Positions 16,373-25,666 of a stretch of DNA of 64,000 nt are shown here, in pieces. Below the pieces are notes generated by a model. That model saw nothing but the letters and a program-made list of their open reading frames with translations, was not told where the DNA came from and did not search any database. Numbering within the stretch: position 1 is the stretch's first letter; each line of letters begins with the position of its first letter. The position numbers and the translations under genes are program-made. Source of the DNA: SZUA-430 sp964638635 (GTDB lineage: Bacteria > Pseudomonadota > Alphaproteobacteria > Micropepsales > Micropepsaceae). Location: the NCBI GenBank assembly GCA_964638635.1, contig CAZXAQ010000002.1, forward strand, positions 55,486-119,485, in the 5' to 3' direction.

Positions 16373-17179
16373 TCATAGATCGATCTGCAGCCCGTCAAAC
16401 GCAGCGGTTACGCCGGCAGGAAGCGAACCACACAAGGTCTGGTAGTCCAGGTCGGTATGTAGGTTCGTGAGGATCGCGCGTTTTGGCCGCACGCGTTCGA
16501 TCCAGCTCAACGTCTTTTCCACATGCGCGTGGGTGGGGTGTGGGCGATAGCGCAGCGCATCGACGATCCAACATTCGATGCCGGCCAGCGCTTCGAACGC
16601 GGCGTCGTCGAGCGACACGACGTCGGACGAATACGCCAGTGGTCCGAAGCGGAAGCCTTGGCTCACCATCGTCCCGTGATCTTGATCGAAGGCGCGAACT
16701 GGAATCGGTCCACCGGCGCCTTCGATTGCGAATTCACTGAAGGGGCGTTTGATGACGTGGTCTTCGACGATCGCCGGATAGCCACCGCTTTCGCCGTCTT
16801 TGAAACAGTATCCGAAGCGTTGCTTCATAATGCGAAGCGTTTCCGGCGCTGCGTAAACGTCGACGCGGCGCATCATGTTTTGCGCGATCATGCGTAGGTC
16901 GTCGAAGCCGTGCGCTTGATCCGCGTGGTCGTGCGTGATCAGCACCGCGTCCAGCGTGCTGACGCGTGCGTCCAACAATTGCTCGCGCATGTCAGGCGCT
17001 GTGTCGACCAAGATACGCGTTGCGCCGCGCTCCACCAGGATGGAGCAGCGGCGGCGGCGGTTCTTCGGTTCGGTTGGATCGCAGGCGCCCCACTCCCCTG
17101 CCCCGTCGCGCCCCCCAAGGCGCGGCACGCCTCCTGACGACCCGCAGCCTAGGATCGTGACTTTGAGGCCTGCCGTCAT
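16373..17179 (-). CDS. PhnP-like MBL-fold metal-dependent hydrolase
   Basis: 268 residues of the metallo-beta-lactamase superfamily, phosphodiesterase (PhnP) branch. The metal ligands are visible: THDHADQAHG (HxHxDH motif), a middle His/Asp in FDQDHG and YSSDVV, and a terminal TNLHTDLDY. The N-terminus LGCGSSGGVPR is typical. The start overlaps the tatD stop by 4 bp and the gene ends the rlpA-to-MBL operon. A tatD-MBL pairing next to holB is common in alphaproteobacteria; the substrate (a cyclic nucleotide or RNA phosphodiester) is not known. Confidence 0.85.
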   Translation of the reverse strand: MTAGLKVTILGCGSSGGVPRLGGRDGAGEWGACDPTEPKNRRRRCSILVERGATRILVDTAPDMREQLLDARVSTLDAVLITHDHADQAHGFDDLRMIAQNMMRRVDVYAAPETLRIMKQRFGYCFKDGESGGYPAIVEDHVIKRPFSEFAIEGAGGPIPVRAFDQDHGTMVSQGFRFGPLAYSSDVVSLDDAAFEALAGIECWIVDALRYRPHPTHAHVEKTLSWIERVRPKRAILTNLHTDLDYQTLCGSLPAGVTAAFDGLQIDL

Positions 17180-17958
17180 GTTGGGGGCCTGGCTTTCGTG
17201 AACAACCGGAAGAAGTTCGCGGTGGTGACCTCTTCCAGGCGCGCGAGGTCAACGCCCTTCAGTTTTGCCACGACCGTCGCCGTGTTCTTGACGAATGCGG
17301 GTTCGTTGCGTTTGCCCCGGTGAGGCATCGGCGCGAGATATGGTGCATCCGTTTCAACGAGCAGGCGATCAAGCGGGACGTTCGCCACGACCGCCCGCAA
17401 TTCGTCCGCCTTCTTGAACGTGACGATCCCCGAGATCGAGATGCAAAATCCGATTTCGAGCGCCGTTTGTGCGAGCTTCGCCGTCGACGAGAAGCAGTGG
17501 ATCAAGCCCGGGAATGCTCCGCGGGCAGTTTCATCACGCAGGATGTCACAAAGGTCATCGTCGGCGTCGCGGGCGTGGACGATCAGCGGCAATCCGGTTT
17601 CGCGCGACGCGTCAATGTGGGCGCGGAAGTTCCTGATCTGATCGTCGCGCGGGCTATGTTCGTAGTAGTAGTCGAGGCCTGCTTCGCCGATGCCGACGAC
17701 GCGCGGATGGGAGGCGCGCTCGATTAGGGCATTCGCTTCGTTGAGAGGCTCGACGGCCGCTTCGTGCGGATGCACGCCGACGGAGCACCAGATGTCGGCG
17801 TATCGTTCCGCGATGGCGCGCACGCCTTCGAACGCACTCAAACGCGTTCCAATCGTGAGCATTGTACCGACGCCCGCGGCGCGCGCGCGCGCGACAACCG
17901 CATCGAGTTCGGGCCCGAAGTCGGGGAAGTCGAGGTGGCAGTGACTGTCGACGAGCAT
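17176..17958 (-). CDS. tatD: TatD-family metal-dependent DNase
   Basis: 260 residues, TIM-barrel amidohydrolase fold. Metal-binding features are the N-terminal DSHCHLDF, GEAGLDYYY, the His in IVHARDAD, HCFSS, and ETDAPYLAP. TatD enzymes are Mg-dependent 3'-5' exonucleases or deoxyribonucleases. ATG 17958 starts the protein right at the metal motif; the longer in-frame start (17997) would overlap holB by 29 bp. It lies 10 bp after holB and overlaps the MBL gene by 4 bp. Confidence 0.93.
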   Translation of the reverse strand: MLVDSHCHLDFPDFGPELDAVVARARAAGVGTMLTIGTRLSAFEGVRAIAERYADIWCSVGVHPHEAAVEPLNEANALIERASHPRVVGIGEAGLDYYYEHSPRDDQIRNFRAHIDASRETGLPLIVHARDADDDLCDILRDETARGAFPGLIHCFSSTAKLAQTALEIGFCISISGIVTFKKADELRAVVANVPLDRLLVETDAPYLAPMPHRGKRNEPAFVKNTATVVAKLKGVDLARLEEVTTANFFRLFTKARPPT

Positions 17959-17968
17959 CGTTGCGGCA

Positions 17969-19072
17969 CTAGCGTTGGGACGCCGCCTCAATAGCAAAAA
18001 ACGTGTTGAGGACCAGTTGTTTCTTGTCGAGGTTTAGGTCGTCGGCCCTGATGGCCTCTGTCTTGAGCGTCTCCCAGAGAGCCGACCAGCTATCGAGCGG
18101 CACGGCCGCGCGCAGGTGTCGCAGCAGTTTGTCTTCGCCGGGCACACCTTCGAGCGGCGCATAGGCACCACGCAGGACGCGCTCTTCCACTTGCGACAGA
18201 AGCGCCACGAACAAGGCCAGGCCGCGCTCGACCGGCGCGCGTGCCACCTTTTCGGCGAAGGCGAAGAGTTTGCCGCCGTTCAGGCGCGGCAAGGCGCCGA
18301 GCAACTCTGTGAGTTCGGCGTACATCGCCGGCGCGTCGCTTTCGGCGAGTTCGAGGGCGCGCCCGGGAGCGCCGTCGGCGAGTGCGCAGAGGAGCGCGCG
18401 AGACTTTTGGTCCACCGCCGGCGCGAGTTCGGCCACGGCGCCGGGCATCGCTTCGGCCGGCAACTTGCGCAAGGTCAGCGTGCGGCAGCGCGAGCGCGTG
18501 GTCGGGAGAAGGCCCCCCGGCGCGTGCGAGATCAGCAGGAGGAGCGCGTTTGCCGGCGGCTCCTCGAGAATCTTCAGAAGCGCGTTTTGCGCCGACCGGT
18601 TCATGTCGTCGGCGGAATCGATGATCGCGATCCTGGCGCCGCCCGCGGACGCGTGACGGGAGAAGAATCCGTGCAGGCGGCGAACCTCTTCGACAGGCAG
18701 TTCTGTCTTGAAGCGCTTCTTGTCGGGGTCCCAGGGGCGCCGGATTACGATCAGATCGGGGTGCGCCAGCGCCGCGACTTGTCGAGCGATTGCGTGATCC
18801 GAGGGCACCGCAAGATCGTCGGGGCAGTTGCTCGCGCCATGAGCCAGCAAGGCGCGCGCAAAACGCCAGGCCAGCGTTGCCTTGCCGACACCTTTTGGTC
18901 CTGCGAGAATCCAGGCGTGATGAAGGCGGTCCGATCGGGCTGCAGTTGCGAGCGTTTGCGCCGCCTCCGTGTGACCGAGCAGTTCGAACCGCTCCCTCGG
19001 ATGCGGAAGATCGCCGATGCGGTCGCTTTCCGGCAGCGGTTCGGTTTCTGCCGCGCGGGCCCTGGGTGCCAT
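17969..19072 (-). CDS. holB: DNA polymerase III delta' subunit
   Basis: 367 residues, AAA+ clamp-loader subunit. The modified P-loop GPKGVGKATLAWRFA and the DEAD-box-equivalent region IIDSADDMNRSAQNALLKILEEPP with SRC (TTRSRCRTL) are seen. Delta' works with delta and tau/gamma to load the beta clamp. The residue pattern is that of the alphaproteobacterial protein, which is longer than E. coli HolB. The start overlaps the tmk stop by one base and the two are surely co-translated. Confidence 0.93.
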   Translation of the reverse strand: MAPRARAAETEPLPESDRIGDLPHPRERFELLGHTEAAQTLATAARSDRLHHAWILAGPKGVGKATLAWRFARALLAHGASNCPDDLAVPSDHAIARQVAALAHPDLIVIRRPWDPDKKRFKTELPVEEVRRLHGFFSRHASAGGARIAIIDSADDMNRSAQNALLKILEEPPANALLLLISHAPGGLLPTTRSRCRTLTLRKLPAEAMPGAVAELAPAVDQKSRALLCALADGAPGRALELAESDAPAMYAELTELLGALPRLNGGKLFAFAEKVARAPVERGLALFVALLSQVEERVLRGAYAPLEGVPGEDKLLRHLRAAVPLDSWSALWETLKTEAIRADDLNLDKKQLVLNTFFAIEAASQR

Positions 19073-19704
19073 CAGCCGAGGCCCAGGCGTGCAGCCACTG
19101 TCACGCGTACGTCGGCTTGGACCTGGTCGACGGGTTTTGCGCCGTCGATGACAGCACAGCGCTTCGGTGCGGCGCGCGCGATGTCCAAGAAGCCCGCGCG
19201 CAGGCGTTCGTGGAACTCTCGCCCTTTGCGCTCGAAACGCGTTTCGTCGTCGTGTCGCGCAGCGGCCCGTTTCAAGCCCTCGTCAACGGGCACGTCGAGA
19301 ATGAGGGTGAGGTCGGGCTCCGCTTGGCCCATAGCCAGGCGGTGCAAGTCGCGCACCAAACCCTTGTCCAGGCCGCCTGCGTAACACTGATACGCCATCG
19401 TCGAGTCAGCGAAGCGGTCGCAAACGACGTGGGCGCCGCGCGCGAGCGCGGGTTCGATCACCTGACGCCAATGCTCCACGCGGGCCGCATAGAAGAGCAG
19501 CGTTTCGGCGAGCGGCGACCAGCGATCAGCCGCGCCTGTCACAAGAAGCGCGCGAATCTCTTCGGCGGATGGCGACCCGCCCGGCTCTCGCGTTTGCACG
19601 ACGTCGGCGCCGCGAGCGGCGATATGCTGCGCCAGCAGGCGGACTTGCGTCGACTTTCCCGTCCCCTCCCCGCCTTCGAAGGTGATGAACCGTCCGCGCT
19701 TCAT
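19072..19704 (-). CDS. tmk: Thymidylate kinase
   Basis: 210 residues. The P-loop FEGGEGTGKSTQ, the DR motif (CDRFADSTMAYQ) and the LID region (RFERKGREFHERL) are visible. It phosphorylates dTMP to dTDP. It overlaps dac upstream by 4 bp and holB downstream by 1 bp, which is the usual tmk-holB pairing. Confidence 0.96.
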   Translation of the reverse strand: MKRGRFITFEGGEGTGKSTQVRLLAQHIAARGADVVQTREPGGSPSAEEIRALLVTGAADRWSPLAETLLFYAARVEHWRQVIEPALARGAHVVCDRFADSTMAYQCYAGGLDKGLVRDLHRLAMGQAEPDLTLILDVPVDEGLKRAAARHDDETRFERKGREFHERLRAGFLDIARAAPKRCAVIDGAKPVDQVQADVRVTVAARLGLG

Positions 19705-20939
19705 TGGCTCGCCGGTTGCGTCGCGACGGCGGTGTCTTCCGACAGCTTCACCGCTTGTGAAGATGGCTGCGGCTCGGGTCCGCTCGAAATCAGCTCCTTA
19801 ATGCCCATCTTGATCTGCGTGAATATTCCACCGGAGTCGACCTCTGCGCCCGCGAACACGGGCACCGTGACGTCCGGTATACCGGGCGCCGTGATCGTCA
19901 GCTTGCCGAGTTCTTGGCCGCGCTGGACCGGCGACATCACGGGCTCGTTGTAGTTCAGGACAACCTTCAAGCCTTCGCGCGAAGCGCGGCGCATCAGTAT
20001 CTTCACCGGTTGCCGTACGGCGAGCGGCACTGTGCGTTGTTCGCCCGCCCAGACTTCCGCCTCGCCCACCACGTCGCCGGGTTTTAGGAGTGCGTAGGTG
20101 CGGAACTCGCGGAAACCGAGATCGAGAAGGCGCTTCGTTTCCGCTGCGCGTTCGGTCTCGTTGGCAAGGCCGTTGACCACCAGGATCAGGCGGCGGCCGT
20201 CTTGCACCGCAGACGCAACCATACCGTAACCGGAGTCGGCGGTGTGGCCGGTCTTCAAGCCGTCGGCGCCCGCGTAGGTGCCAAGAAGCATGTTGCGGTT
20301 GCTTTGCTTGATCCCGTTCCAGACAAACTCGCGCTCTCCGAAGATATGATAGTACTGCGGAAACTCGCGGATGATGTACGATGCCAGGCGCGCGAGGTCG
20401 TGCGCGGTGACGTGCATTTCGGGATGTGGCAAGCCGCTGGCGTTCCGGAACACCGAGTTGGCCAGACCGATCTTCTTCGCTTCGGCATTCATGAGTTCGG
20501 AGAAAGCTTCCTCCGAACCGGAGAAGTGCTCGGCGACCACCGTGCAGGCGTCGTTGCCGGATTGAATGATGATGCCGCGCAGAAGGTCTTCGACTTTGAT
20601 TTGCGAGCCGATGCTGACGAACATCTTTGAGGATTCGTTCTTGCCCGCGACAGACAAGCGCCAGGCGCGTTCGCTGACGGTGAACGTGTCTTCGAGCCGC
20701 AAGTCGCCGTGCTTTAGCTTCTCGAACAAGATGGCGACCGTCATCAGCTTGGCCATCGATGCGGGCGCCATCGGCTGGTCGCCGTCCTTCGAGAAGAGGA
20801 CGCTGCCGGTTTCATGATCCATCATCAGCGCGAATTGCGCGTTGGTTTGGAGAGCGGCGGTATCGGCGGCGACGGGTTGCGCGCCGGCAGGCGCGACGAG
20901 TGCAATAAGGGCAAGTGCTAGAAACGATAGCAAACGCAT
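19701..20939 (-). CDS. dacA: Penicillin-binding D-alanyl-D-alanine carboxypeptidase
   Basis: 412 residues. Signal peptide (about residues 1-20), then the S11 peptidase domain with the catalytic SxxK (APASMAKLMT), SGN (IIQSGNDAC) and KTG (GLKTGHTADSGYG) motifs, then a beta-rich C-terminal PBP5-type domain. It trims the terminal D-Ala from peptidoglycan pentapeptides in the periplasm. It lies 9 bp after rlpA and overlaps tmk. Which DacA/C/D paralogue it is cannot be told from the sequence. Confidence 0.94.
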   Translation of the reverse strand: MRLLSFLALALIALVAPAGAQPVAADTAALQTNAQFALMMDHETGSVLFSKDGDQPMAPASMAKLMTVAILFEKLKHGDLRLEDTFTVSERAWRLSVAGKNESSKMFVSIGSQIKVEDLLRGIIIQSGNDACTVVAEHFSGSEEAFSELMNAEAKKIGLANSVFRNASGLPHPEMHVTAHDLARLASYIIREFPQYYHIFGEREFVWNGIKQSNRNMLLGTYAGADGLKTGHTADSGYGMVASAVQDGRRLILVVNGLANETERAAETKRLLDLGFREFRTYALLKPGDVVGEAEVWAGEQRTVPLAVRQPVKILMRRASREGLKVVLNYNEPVMSPVQRGQELGKLTITAPGIPDVTVPVFAGAEVDSGGIFTQIKMGIKELISSGPEPQPSSQAVKLSEDTAVATQPASQ

Positions 20940-20948
20940 GAAGTGTCC

Positions 20949-21863
20949 TTACTCGACGACGATGTGGGCGCCGTTGTGACCCTTTTCGATCACGGTGTTC
21001 AGCATGGAATCGGCTTGTTCGACGGTCGTATAGGGTCCGAACCTGACGCGATAGATGGGTTTGCCGCCAGCCGTTGACGGCGTGACGCGAGCCCCGCCGG
21101 AATAGACGAGGCGCTCGGCCAGCCGGTCGGCGTTTCCGCGACTGAGGAAGGCGCCGACTTGGATCCAGATTTGCGTCCGTGCCGGAACAGATACGGTTGT
21201 CACGACGCCATCGACGCCGTCGCTTGAGGGGGCGACGGAGGCCGCCGACGCGACGCGAATTTCCTCCGGCGCCGGCCGCGAAGCAGCGGTCGCAGCGCCG
21301 GGCGGCGGTGCGAGCTCGCTGCTGGCGACCGACGTTACCGGTGCCGCCTTTACGCTCGCGGGTGCGGCGGAAATTTCATCCTCATCTTGTGGGGGTGCCG
21401 CGCCGACCTCTGCCCTGCCCTCGAACTGCACGCGCACGCGCGCGGTTCCGTTTTCGTGGAACCCAAGCAAATTCGCCGCGCGCCGCGAGACGTCGATGAT
21501 GCGTCCGCGCGCATATGGTCCGCGGTCGTTGACACGCAGGCGCAGCGAACGGCCGTTCTCCAAGTTGGTGACGCGAACGATCACTGGCAGCGGCAGCGTA
21601 CGGTGTGCCGCCGTGAGCGCGTCCATGTCATAGCGCTCGCCGTTTGCCGTCGCCTTGCCGTGAAAGTCTTGGCCGTACCATGACGCGATGCCGGTCTCGT
21701 CGTAGAACGGGTCTTCCTTCGGGTAGTACCAGACGCCGTTGATCTGATACGGATTACCGATCTTGTACGCGCCACCACCGCCGGTCCTGTCGGTCGCGCA
21801 CCCTGCGAGACCAACGATCAAGACGCCGACAAAAGTCGAGCGCACCACATGTGCGAAGCGCAT
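20949..21863 (-). CDS. rlpA: Septal ring lytic transglycosylase RlpA family lipoprotein
   Basis: 304 residues. The N-terminus is a lipoprotein-type signal with the lipobox VGLAGC at the cleavage site (Cys22). Next comes the double-psi beta-barrel (GIASWYGQDFHGKATANGE, then LRVNDRGPYARGRIIDVS), a Ala/Pro/Ser-rich linker and a C-terminal SPOR domain (QVGAFLSRGNADRLAERL) that binds denuded septal peptidoglycan. RlpA cleaves glycan strands without stem peptides during division. First gene of the operon running to the MBL hydrolase. The 173 bp before it are shared with the divergent SDR gene. Confidence 0.93.
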   Translation of the reverse strand: MRFAHVVRSTFVGVLIVGLAGCATDRTGGGGAYKIGNPYQINGVWYYPKEDPFYDETGIASWYGQDFHGKATANGERYDMDALTAAHRTLPLPVIVRVTNLENGRSLRLRVNDRGPYARGRIIDVSRRAANLLGFHENGTARVRVQFEGRAEVGAAPPQDEDEISAAPASVKAAPVTSVASSELAPPPGAATAASRPAPEEIRVASAASVAPSSDGVDGVVTTVSVPARTQIWIQVGAFLSRGNADRLAERLVYSGGARVTPSTAGGKPIYRVRFGPYTTVEQADSMLNTVIEKGHNGAHIVVE

Positions 21864-22036
21864 GGCACCGTTCCGTAGCGTGAGACGCGATCACCCGGCC
21901 GTCACATCGCGACTCCCGCGCGCCGACCGGGTGCGCTAACCTGCGCGAGCGCGAAACGCGGCGCAAGACCACCTGCACGATAGCACACGCTCCGCACTCG
22001 CGTTGACGGTGTGCCCCAGCCCCGAAGGAAAGACCC

Positions 22037-22819
22037 ATGAGCTACAAGCCATTCGATTTGACCGGAAAAGTCGCCCTGGTCACCGGCGGAAACGGGGGCA
22101 TCGGGCTTGGGATGGCGGAAGCTCTCGCCCAGTCCGGCGCAGATGTCGCCATTTGGGGCACAAACGCGGAAAAGAATAAGGCCGCCGAAGCGAAGTTGCG
22201 CACTCATGGCCGGCGGGTGCTGGCGCAGACCGTGGATGTTTCGAACGAGGGGCAGGTCGTCGAAGGTATGAAGTCAGCGGTCGCCACGCTGGGGCGGGTC
22301 GATGCCGTCTTTGCGAACTCCGGGATCGGCAGCCCCGCCCGTTCGTTTCTGGATATCACCATCGAGCAGTATCGAAAGGTCGTCGCGGTCAATCAGGAGG
22401 GCGCCTTCTTCACGTTGCGCGAGGCCGCCCGGCATATGCGCGAGCGCGCGACGAAGGGTGATCCGGGCGGATCGCTCGCCGTCGTTGCGAGCCTTGCCGC
22501 CATCGAGGGTGCGGCGCGCAACCAGCACTACGCGGCGACAAAAGGTGCCGTCATTTCGATGATGCGCGCGATTGCGGTCGAGTTCGCGCGGGATGGGGTT
22601 CGCGCGAACGCAATCCTGCCGGGTTGGATTGCGACCGACATGACGGCAATGGCGCAAGCGTCGCCTGCGTTCAGCGAAAAGGTTATCCCGCGCGTGCCGA
22701 TGCGGCGCTGGGGTGAGCCGTCCGATTTCGGTGGCGTAGCCGTCTACCTCGCGAGCAACGCCTCGGCCTATCACTCCGGCGACACGTTCGTGATCGACGG
22801 CGGGTACGCGGTTTTCTAG
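22037..22819 (+). CDS. Short-chain dehydrogenase/reductase
   Basis: 260 residues of classical SDR type. The cofactor motif TGGNGGIG, the NxG-type segment (FANSGIG), the catalytic Ser (VASLAAIEG), the YxxxK pair (HYAATKGA) and the PG motif (LPGWIATDM) are all present, with the C-terminal SDTFVIDGG-like tail (GDTFVIDGGYAVF). It would use NAD(P) to oxidise or reduce an alcohol/ketone substrate that I cannot identify. It diverges from rlpA and converges on tpiA: the two stop codons overlap within a single CTAG (22816-22819). Confidence 0.88.
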   Translation: MSYKPFDLTGKVALVTGGNGGIGLGMAEALAQSGADVAIWGTNAEKNKAAEAKLRTHGRRVLAQTVDVSNEGQVVEGMKSAVATLGRVDAVFANSGIGSPARSFLDITIEQYRKVVAVNQEGAFFTLREAARHMRERATKGDPGGSLAVVASLAAIEGAARNQHYAATKGAVISMMRAIAVEFARDGVRANAILPGWIATDMTAMAQASPAFSEKVIPRVPMRRWGEPSDFGGVAVYLASNASAYHSGDTFVIDGGYAVF

Positions 22820-23565
22820 CCGCGTTTCGCGCCATCGATGATGGCGAGAAAGTCCGTGGCCTTCAGGCTTGCGCCGCCGACAAGGACGCCGTCCACGCCT
22901 TTGGCGTGCAGGATTTCCTTTGCGTTCGACGGCTTCACCGAGCCGCCGTATAGCAAGCGTATTGCCGCGCCCGCCGGGCCCAGCTTTGCCACGATGCGTT
23001 TGCGGATGGAATCGTGCGCGCCTTCGATGTCGTCGAGGGAGGCCGTCTTGCCGGTGCCGATCGCCCAGATCGGTTCATAGGCCACGGCGGTGTTTTCGGC
23101 GGTTGCGTTTGCCGGAATGCTGCCGTCGATTTGCGCGGCCAAGACTGCCTCGGTGCGGCCCTCTGCTCGCTCGCTCTCGCTTTCGCCGATGCAGATGATC
23201 GCCGCGAGTCCGCCGCGCCACGCAGCCGCCGCCTGTGCGGCGACCTCTGCGCTCGATTCCTTGTGGTCGGTCCGCCGCTCCGAGTGTCCAACAACGACGA
23301 AACTGGCGCCCGCGTCTTTCAGCATTTCGGCGCTGATGTCTCCCGTATGGGCGCCGCTTGCTTTCGTGTGGCAGGTTTGGCCGCCAAGACGGATGGGCGT
23401 GCGCTCGACCGATTCAATGAGCGATCGGAGCAAGGTGGCGGGCGGACAGACGAGAACATCCGGAAGCCCCGTGCGGCTCTTTATCCCCTCCGCGAGGGCC
23501 ACGACCTCGGCTTTTGCCGCGAGCAGGCCGTTCATTTTCCAATTCCCTGCGATGAGCTGTTTCAT
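22816..23565 (-). CDS. tpiA: Triosephosphate isomerase
   Basis: 249 residues. Active-site features: N-terminal NWKMNG with Lys, HSERR (His95 region), YEPIWAIGTGK with catalytic Glu, and GGSVKPSNA. It interconverts dihydroxyacetone phosphate and glyceraldehyde 3-phosphate in glycolysis and gluconeogenesis. ATG 23565 matches the family start (MKQLIAGNWKM); the upstream start at 23607 adds 14 unrelated residues. It diverges from ppiD across a 223-bp gap. Confidence 0.97.
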   Translation of the reverse strand: MKQLIAGNWKMNGLLAAKAEVVALAEGIKSRTGLPDVLVCPPATLLRSLIESVERTPIRLGGQTCHTKASGAHTGDISAEMLKDAGASFVVVGHSERRTDHKESSAEVAAQAAAAWRGGLAAIICIGESESERAEGRTEAVLAAQIDGSIPANATAENTAVAYEPIWAIGTGKTASLDDIEGAHDSIRKRIVAKLGPAGAAIRLLYGGSVKPSNAKEILHAKGVDGVLVGGASLKATDFLAIIDGAKRG

Positions 23566-23788
23566 TGCGCGGTTTCGCCTTAGGTTTTGGGGTCGCACGA
23601 AAGCCACGCAATGGGCCCGAGGTCAAGGACCCCCGCGGCTTGCCGCCAACAGGGGTGGCCCCTAATATCCGGCCCGCTTCGGTTCAGGTGCCGACCGGCG
23701 CCGCTGTGACCCGACCGGGGCTTGCGGCCTGCGTGCTCCTGGCGACCGGCAAAGAAAACGGCTTTCAGAAACTCGGTAACGAACTCCC

Positions 23789-25666
23789 ATGCTTGAAACA
23801 CTGCGCAACGCCTCCAAGGGGTGGCTCGCGGCACTTCTCATCTTCGTCCTGATCGGCAGCTTCGGCTTCCTGTGGGGCGTCCAGGATTGGATGAACTTCA
23901 CGCCGACGCCCAAAGTGGCGACGGTCGGGAGCCAACAGATTTCGCCCGAGGCATTCCAACAGGAATTCTCGCGCTATCTGCTCAAGCTCTCGCGGCAGAC
24001 GAAGGTGGAGATGACCACGGCCGAGGCTAAAGCCAGGGACCTGGACCGGATCGCGCTCGACGAGATGATGACGCGTTATGCCGTGGTGGACAAGGCAAAG
24101 GCGCTTGGGCTTACCGCTAGCGACAGCCAGATCGTCGATCTCCTGAAGGCGAATCTCCCGGACGGGTCCGGTGGGGTCAACCGCGGTGCGCTGCAGCAGA
24201 TATTGCAAGAGAACCAGGTTAGCGAGCAGGAATTCTACGAATTGGTGCGTGCGGACGTGCTGCGGAGCCAGCTTTTCCGGACGGTGAGCGGCGGCGTTAC
24301 TTTGCCGCCAGGGTTCGAGGCGGCGTTGCAGCGCTTTCGCTTGCAGCGGTTGGTCGCGGAGTATGTGCTGATCGATCCGACGCGCGCGGGCGAAATCAAG
24401 GATCCGGACGAGGCGGCGCTCAAGACGTACTACGATACGCACGCCGACCAGCGCTTCTCGACGCCCGAATACCGCGCGCTGTCTCTGGTTACGGTGCGCA
24501 TGGAAGATGTCGCGTCGCGGGTCACTGTGACCGAGGACGAGATCAAGAAAGCCTACGAACGCGCCAAGAGCTACTTTGAGACGCCGGAGAAACGGCGGAT
24601 CGAGCAGATCCGGTTCAAGACGGAGGCTGCTGCGCGCGCCGCCAAGGCGAAGCTCGATGCGGGGCAGACGTTTGAGGCGGTTGCCAAGGCCGAAGGGTAC
24701 AAATCCGAAGACATCAAGCTCGGCGAGGTCTCGAAGACCGACACAACGATCCCTGCCGGCGCCTTCGAGTTGCCGGTGAACAAGACCAGCGACCCGCTGA
24801 AAGGCGCGTTCGGTTGGGTGATCCTGCGCGTGCTGTCGATTACGCCGGGAACGGTGAAGCCGCTTGAGGAGGCGCGCACCGAAATCCGCGAGCAGTTTCT
24901 GAAGGAACGCTCGAAGGATCAGTTGGTGCAGTTGACGATCGATTTCGAGGACGCGCTAGGCGGCGGAAGCACGCTGGAGGAAGCGGCGAAGAAGTTCAAC
25001 CTGCCGGTCAAAACCGTCGCCGCATTGGACGCGAAAGGTAACGATGCGGCTGGCGCGCCGATCGAGGGGCTTCCGGGCGGCGAGTTCCTAGGCCAAGTGT
25101 TTGCGGCGGAAACGGGTACCGATTCCGAAATCGGAGAAACACCGGACGGCGTTCGCTACGTCTACCGGGTCGACAAGGTGACGGCCGCCGCGCGCAAACC
25201 GCTGGCACAAGTTCGCGAAGACGTTCTGACGGCGTGGCGCAACGAAGAACTGACGAAGCGGCTCAGCGCGATCGCGGACGACCTCGTCAAGAAGGGCAAG
25301 GGCGGGCAGACGATGGCGGCAATCGCCTCTTCGCTTGGCGTCGCGCCGCTCAGGACCGATCCGATGCCGCGCTATGGCAAGCAGGCCGTCTTCGGTGAGG
25401 ATGCGCTGGAGAAGGCGGGGGTAGCCAAGATCGGCGAGTTCTTCACGGGCTCGGTTGCCGACGGCAAGAGCCGGGTGGTCGCGCGGCTTGCAGAGATCAC
25501 CTATCAGGACGAGGCGCCGAACGATCCGCTGCGCCAGGCCTATGGCGTGCAACTCAGGCAGATCTTCGGCGAGGACCTGATCGAGCAGTTCAGCAATGCG
25601 GTCAAGGCAGACGTCGGCACGTCGATCGACGAGGCTGCGTTTGCGAAGTTCCACACCGGCGAATGA
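23789..25666 (+). CDS. ppiD: Peptidylprolyl isomerase, PpiD/SurA type (periplasmic folding factor)
   Basis: 625 residues. A basic N-terminus with a single membrane anchor (about residues 13-30, LAALLIFVLIGSFGFLWG) is followed by a SurA-N-like domain (QQISPEAFQQEFSRYL) and a parvulin-like domain (about residues 250-360; the region after YFETPEKRRIEQIRF). The C-terminal half continues with coiled helices. PpiD is an inner-membrane-anchored periplasmic chaperone that assists folding of outer-membrane proteins. Its stop overlaps the trpE start as ATGA, which links periplasmic folding and tryptophan synthesis in one operon. The tpiA gene diverges upstream. Confidence 0.9.
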   Translation: MLETLRNASKGWLAALLIFVLIGSFGFLWGVQDWMNFTPTPKVATVGSQQISPEAFQQEFSRYLLKLSRQTKVEMTTAEAKARDLDRIALDEMMTRYAVVDKAKALGLTASDSQIVDLLKANLPDGSGGVNRGALQQILQENQVSEQEFYELVRADVLRSQLFRTVSGGVTLPPGFEAALQRFRLQRLVAEYVLIDPTRAGEIKDPDEAALKTYYDTHADQRFSTPEYRALSLVTVRMEDVASRVTVTEDEIKKAYERAKSYFETPEKRRIEQIRFKTEAAARAAKAKLDAGQTFEAVAKAEGYKSEDIKLGEVSKTDTTIPAGAFELPVNKTSDPLKGAFGWVILRVLSITPGTVKPLEEARTEIREQFLKERSKDQLVQLTIDFEDALGGGSTLEEAAKKFNLPVKTVAALDAKGNDAAGAPIEGLPGGEFLGQVFAAETGTDSEIGETPDGVRYVYRVDKVTAAARKPLAQVREDVLTAWRNEELTKRLSAIADDLVKKGKGGQTMAAIASSLGVAPLRTDPMPRYGKQAVFGEDALEKAGVAKIGEFFTGSVADGKSRVVARLAEITYQDEAPNDPLRQAYGVQLRQIFGEDLIEQFSNAVKADVGTSIDEAAFAKFHTGE

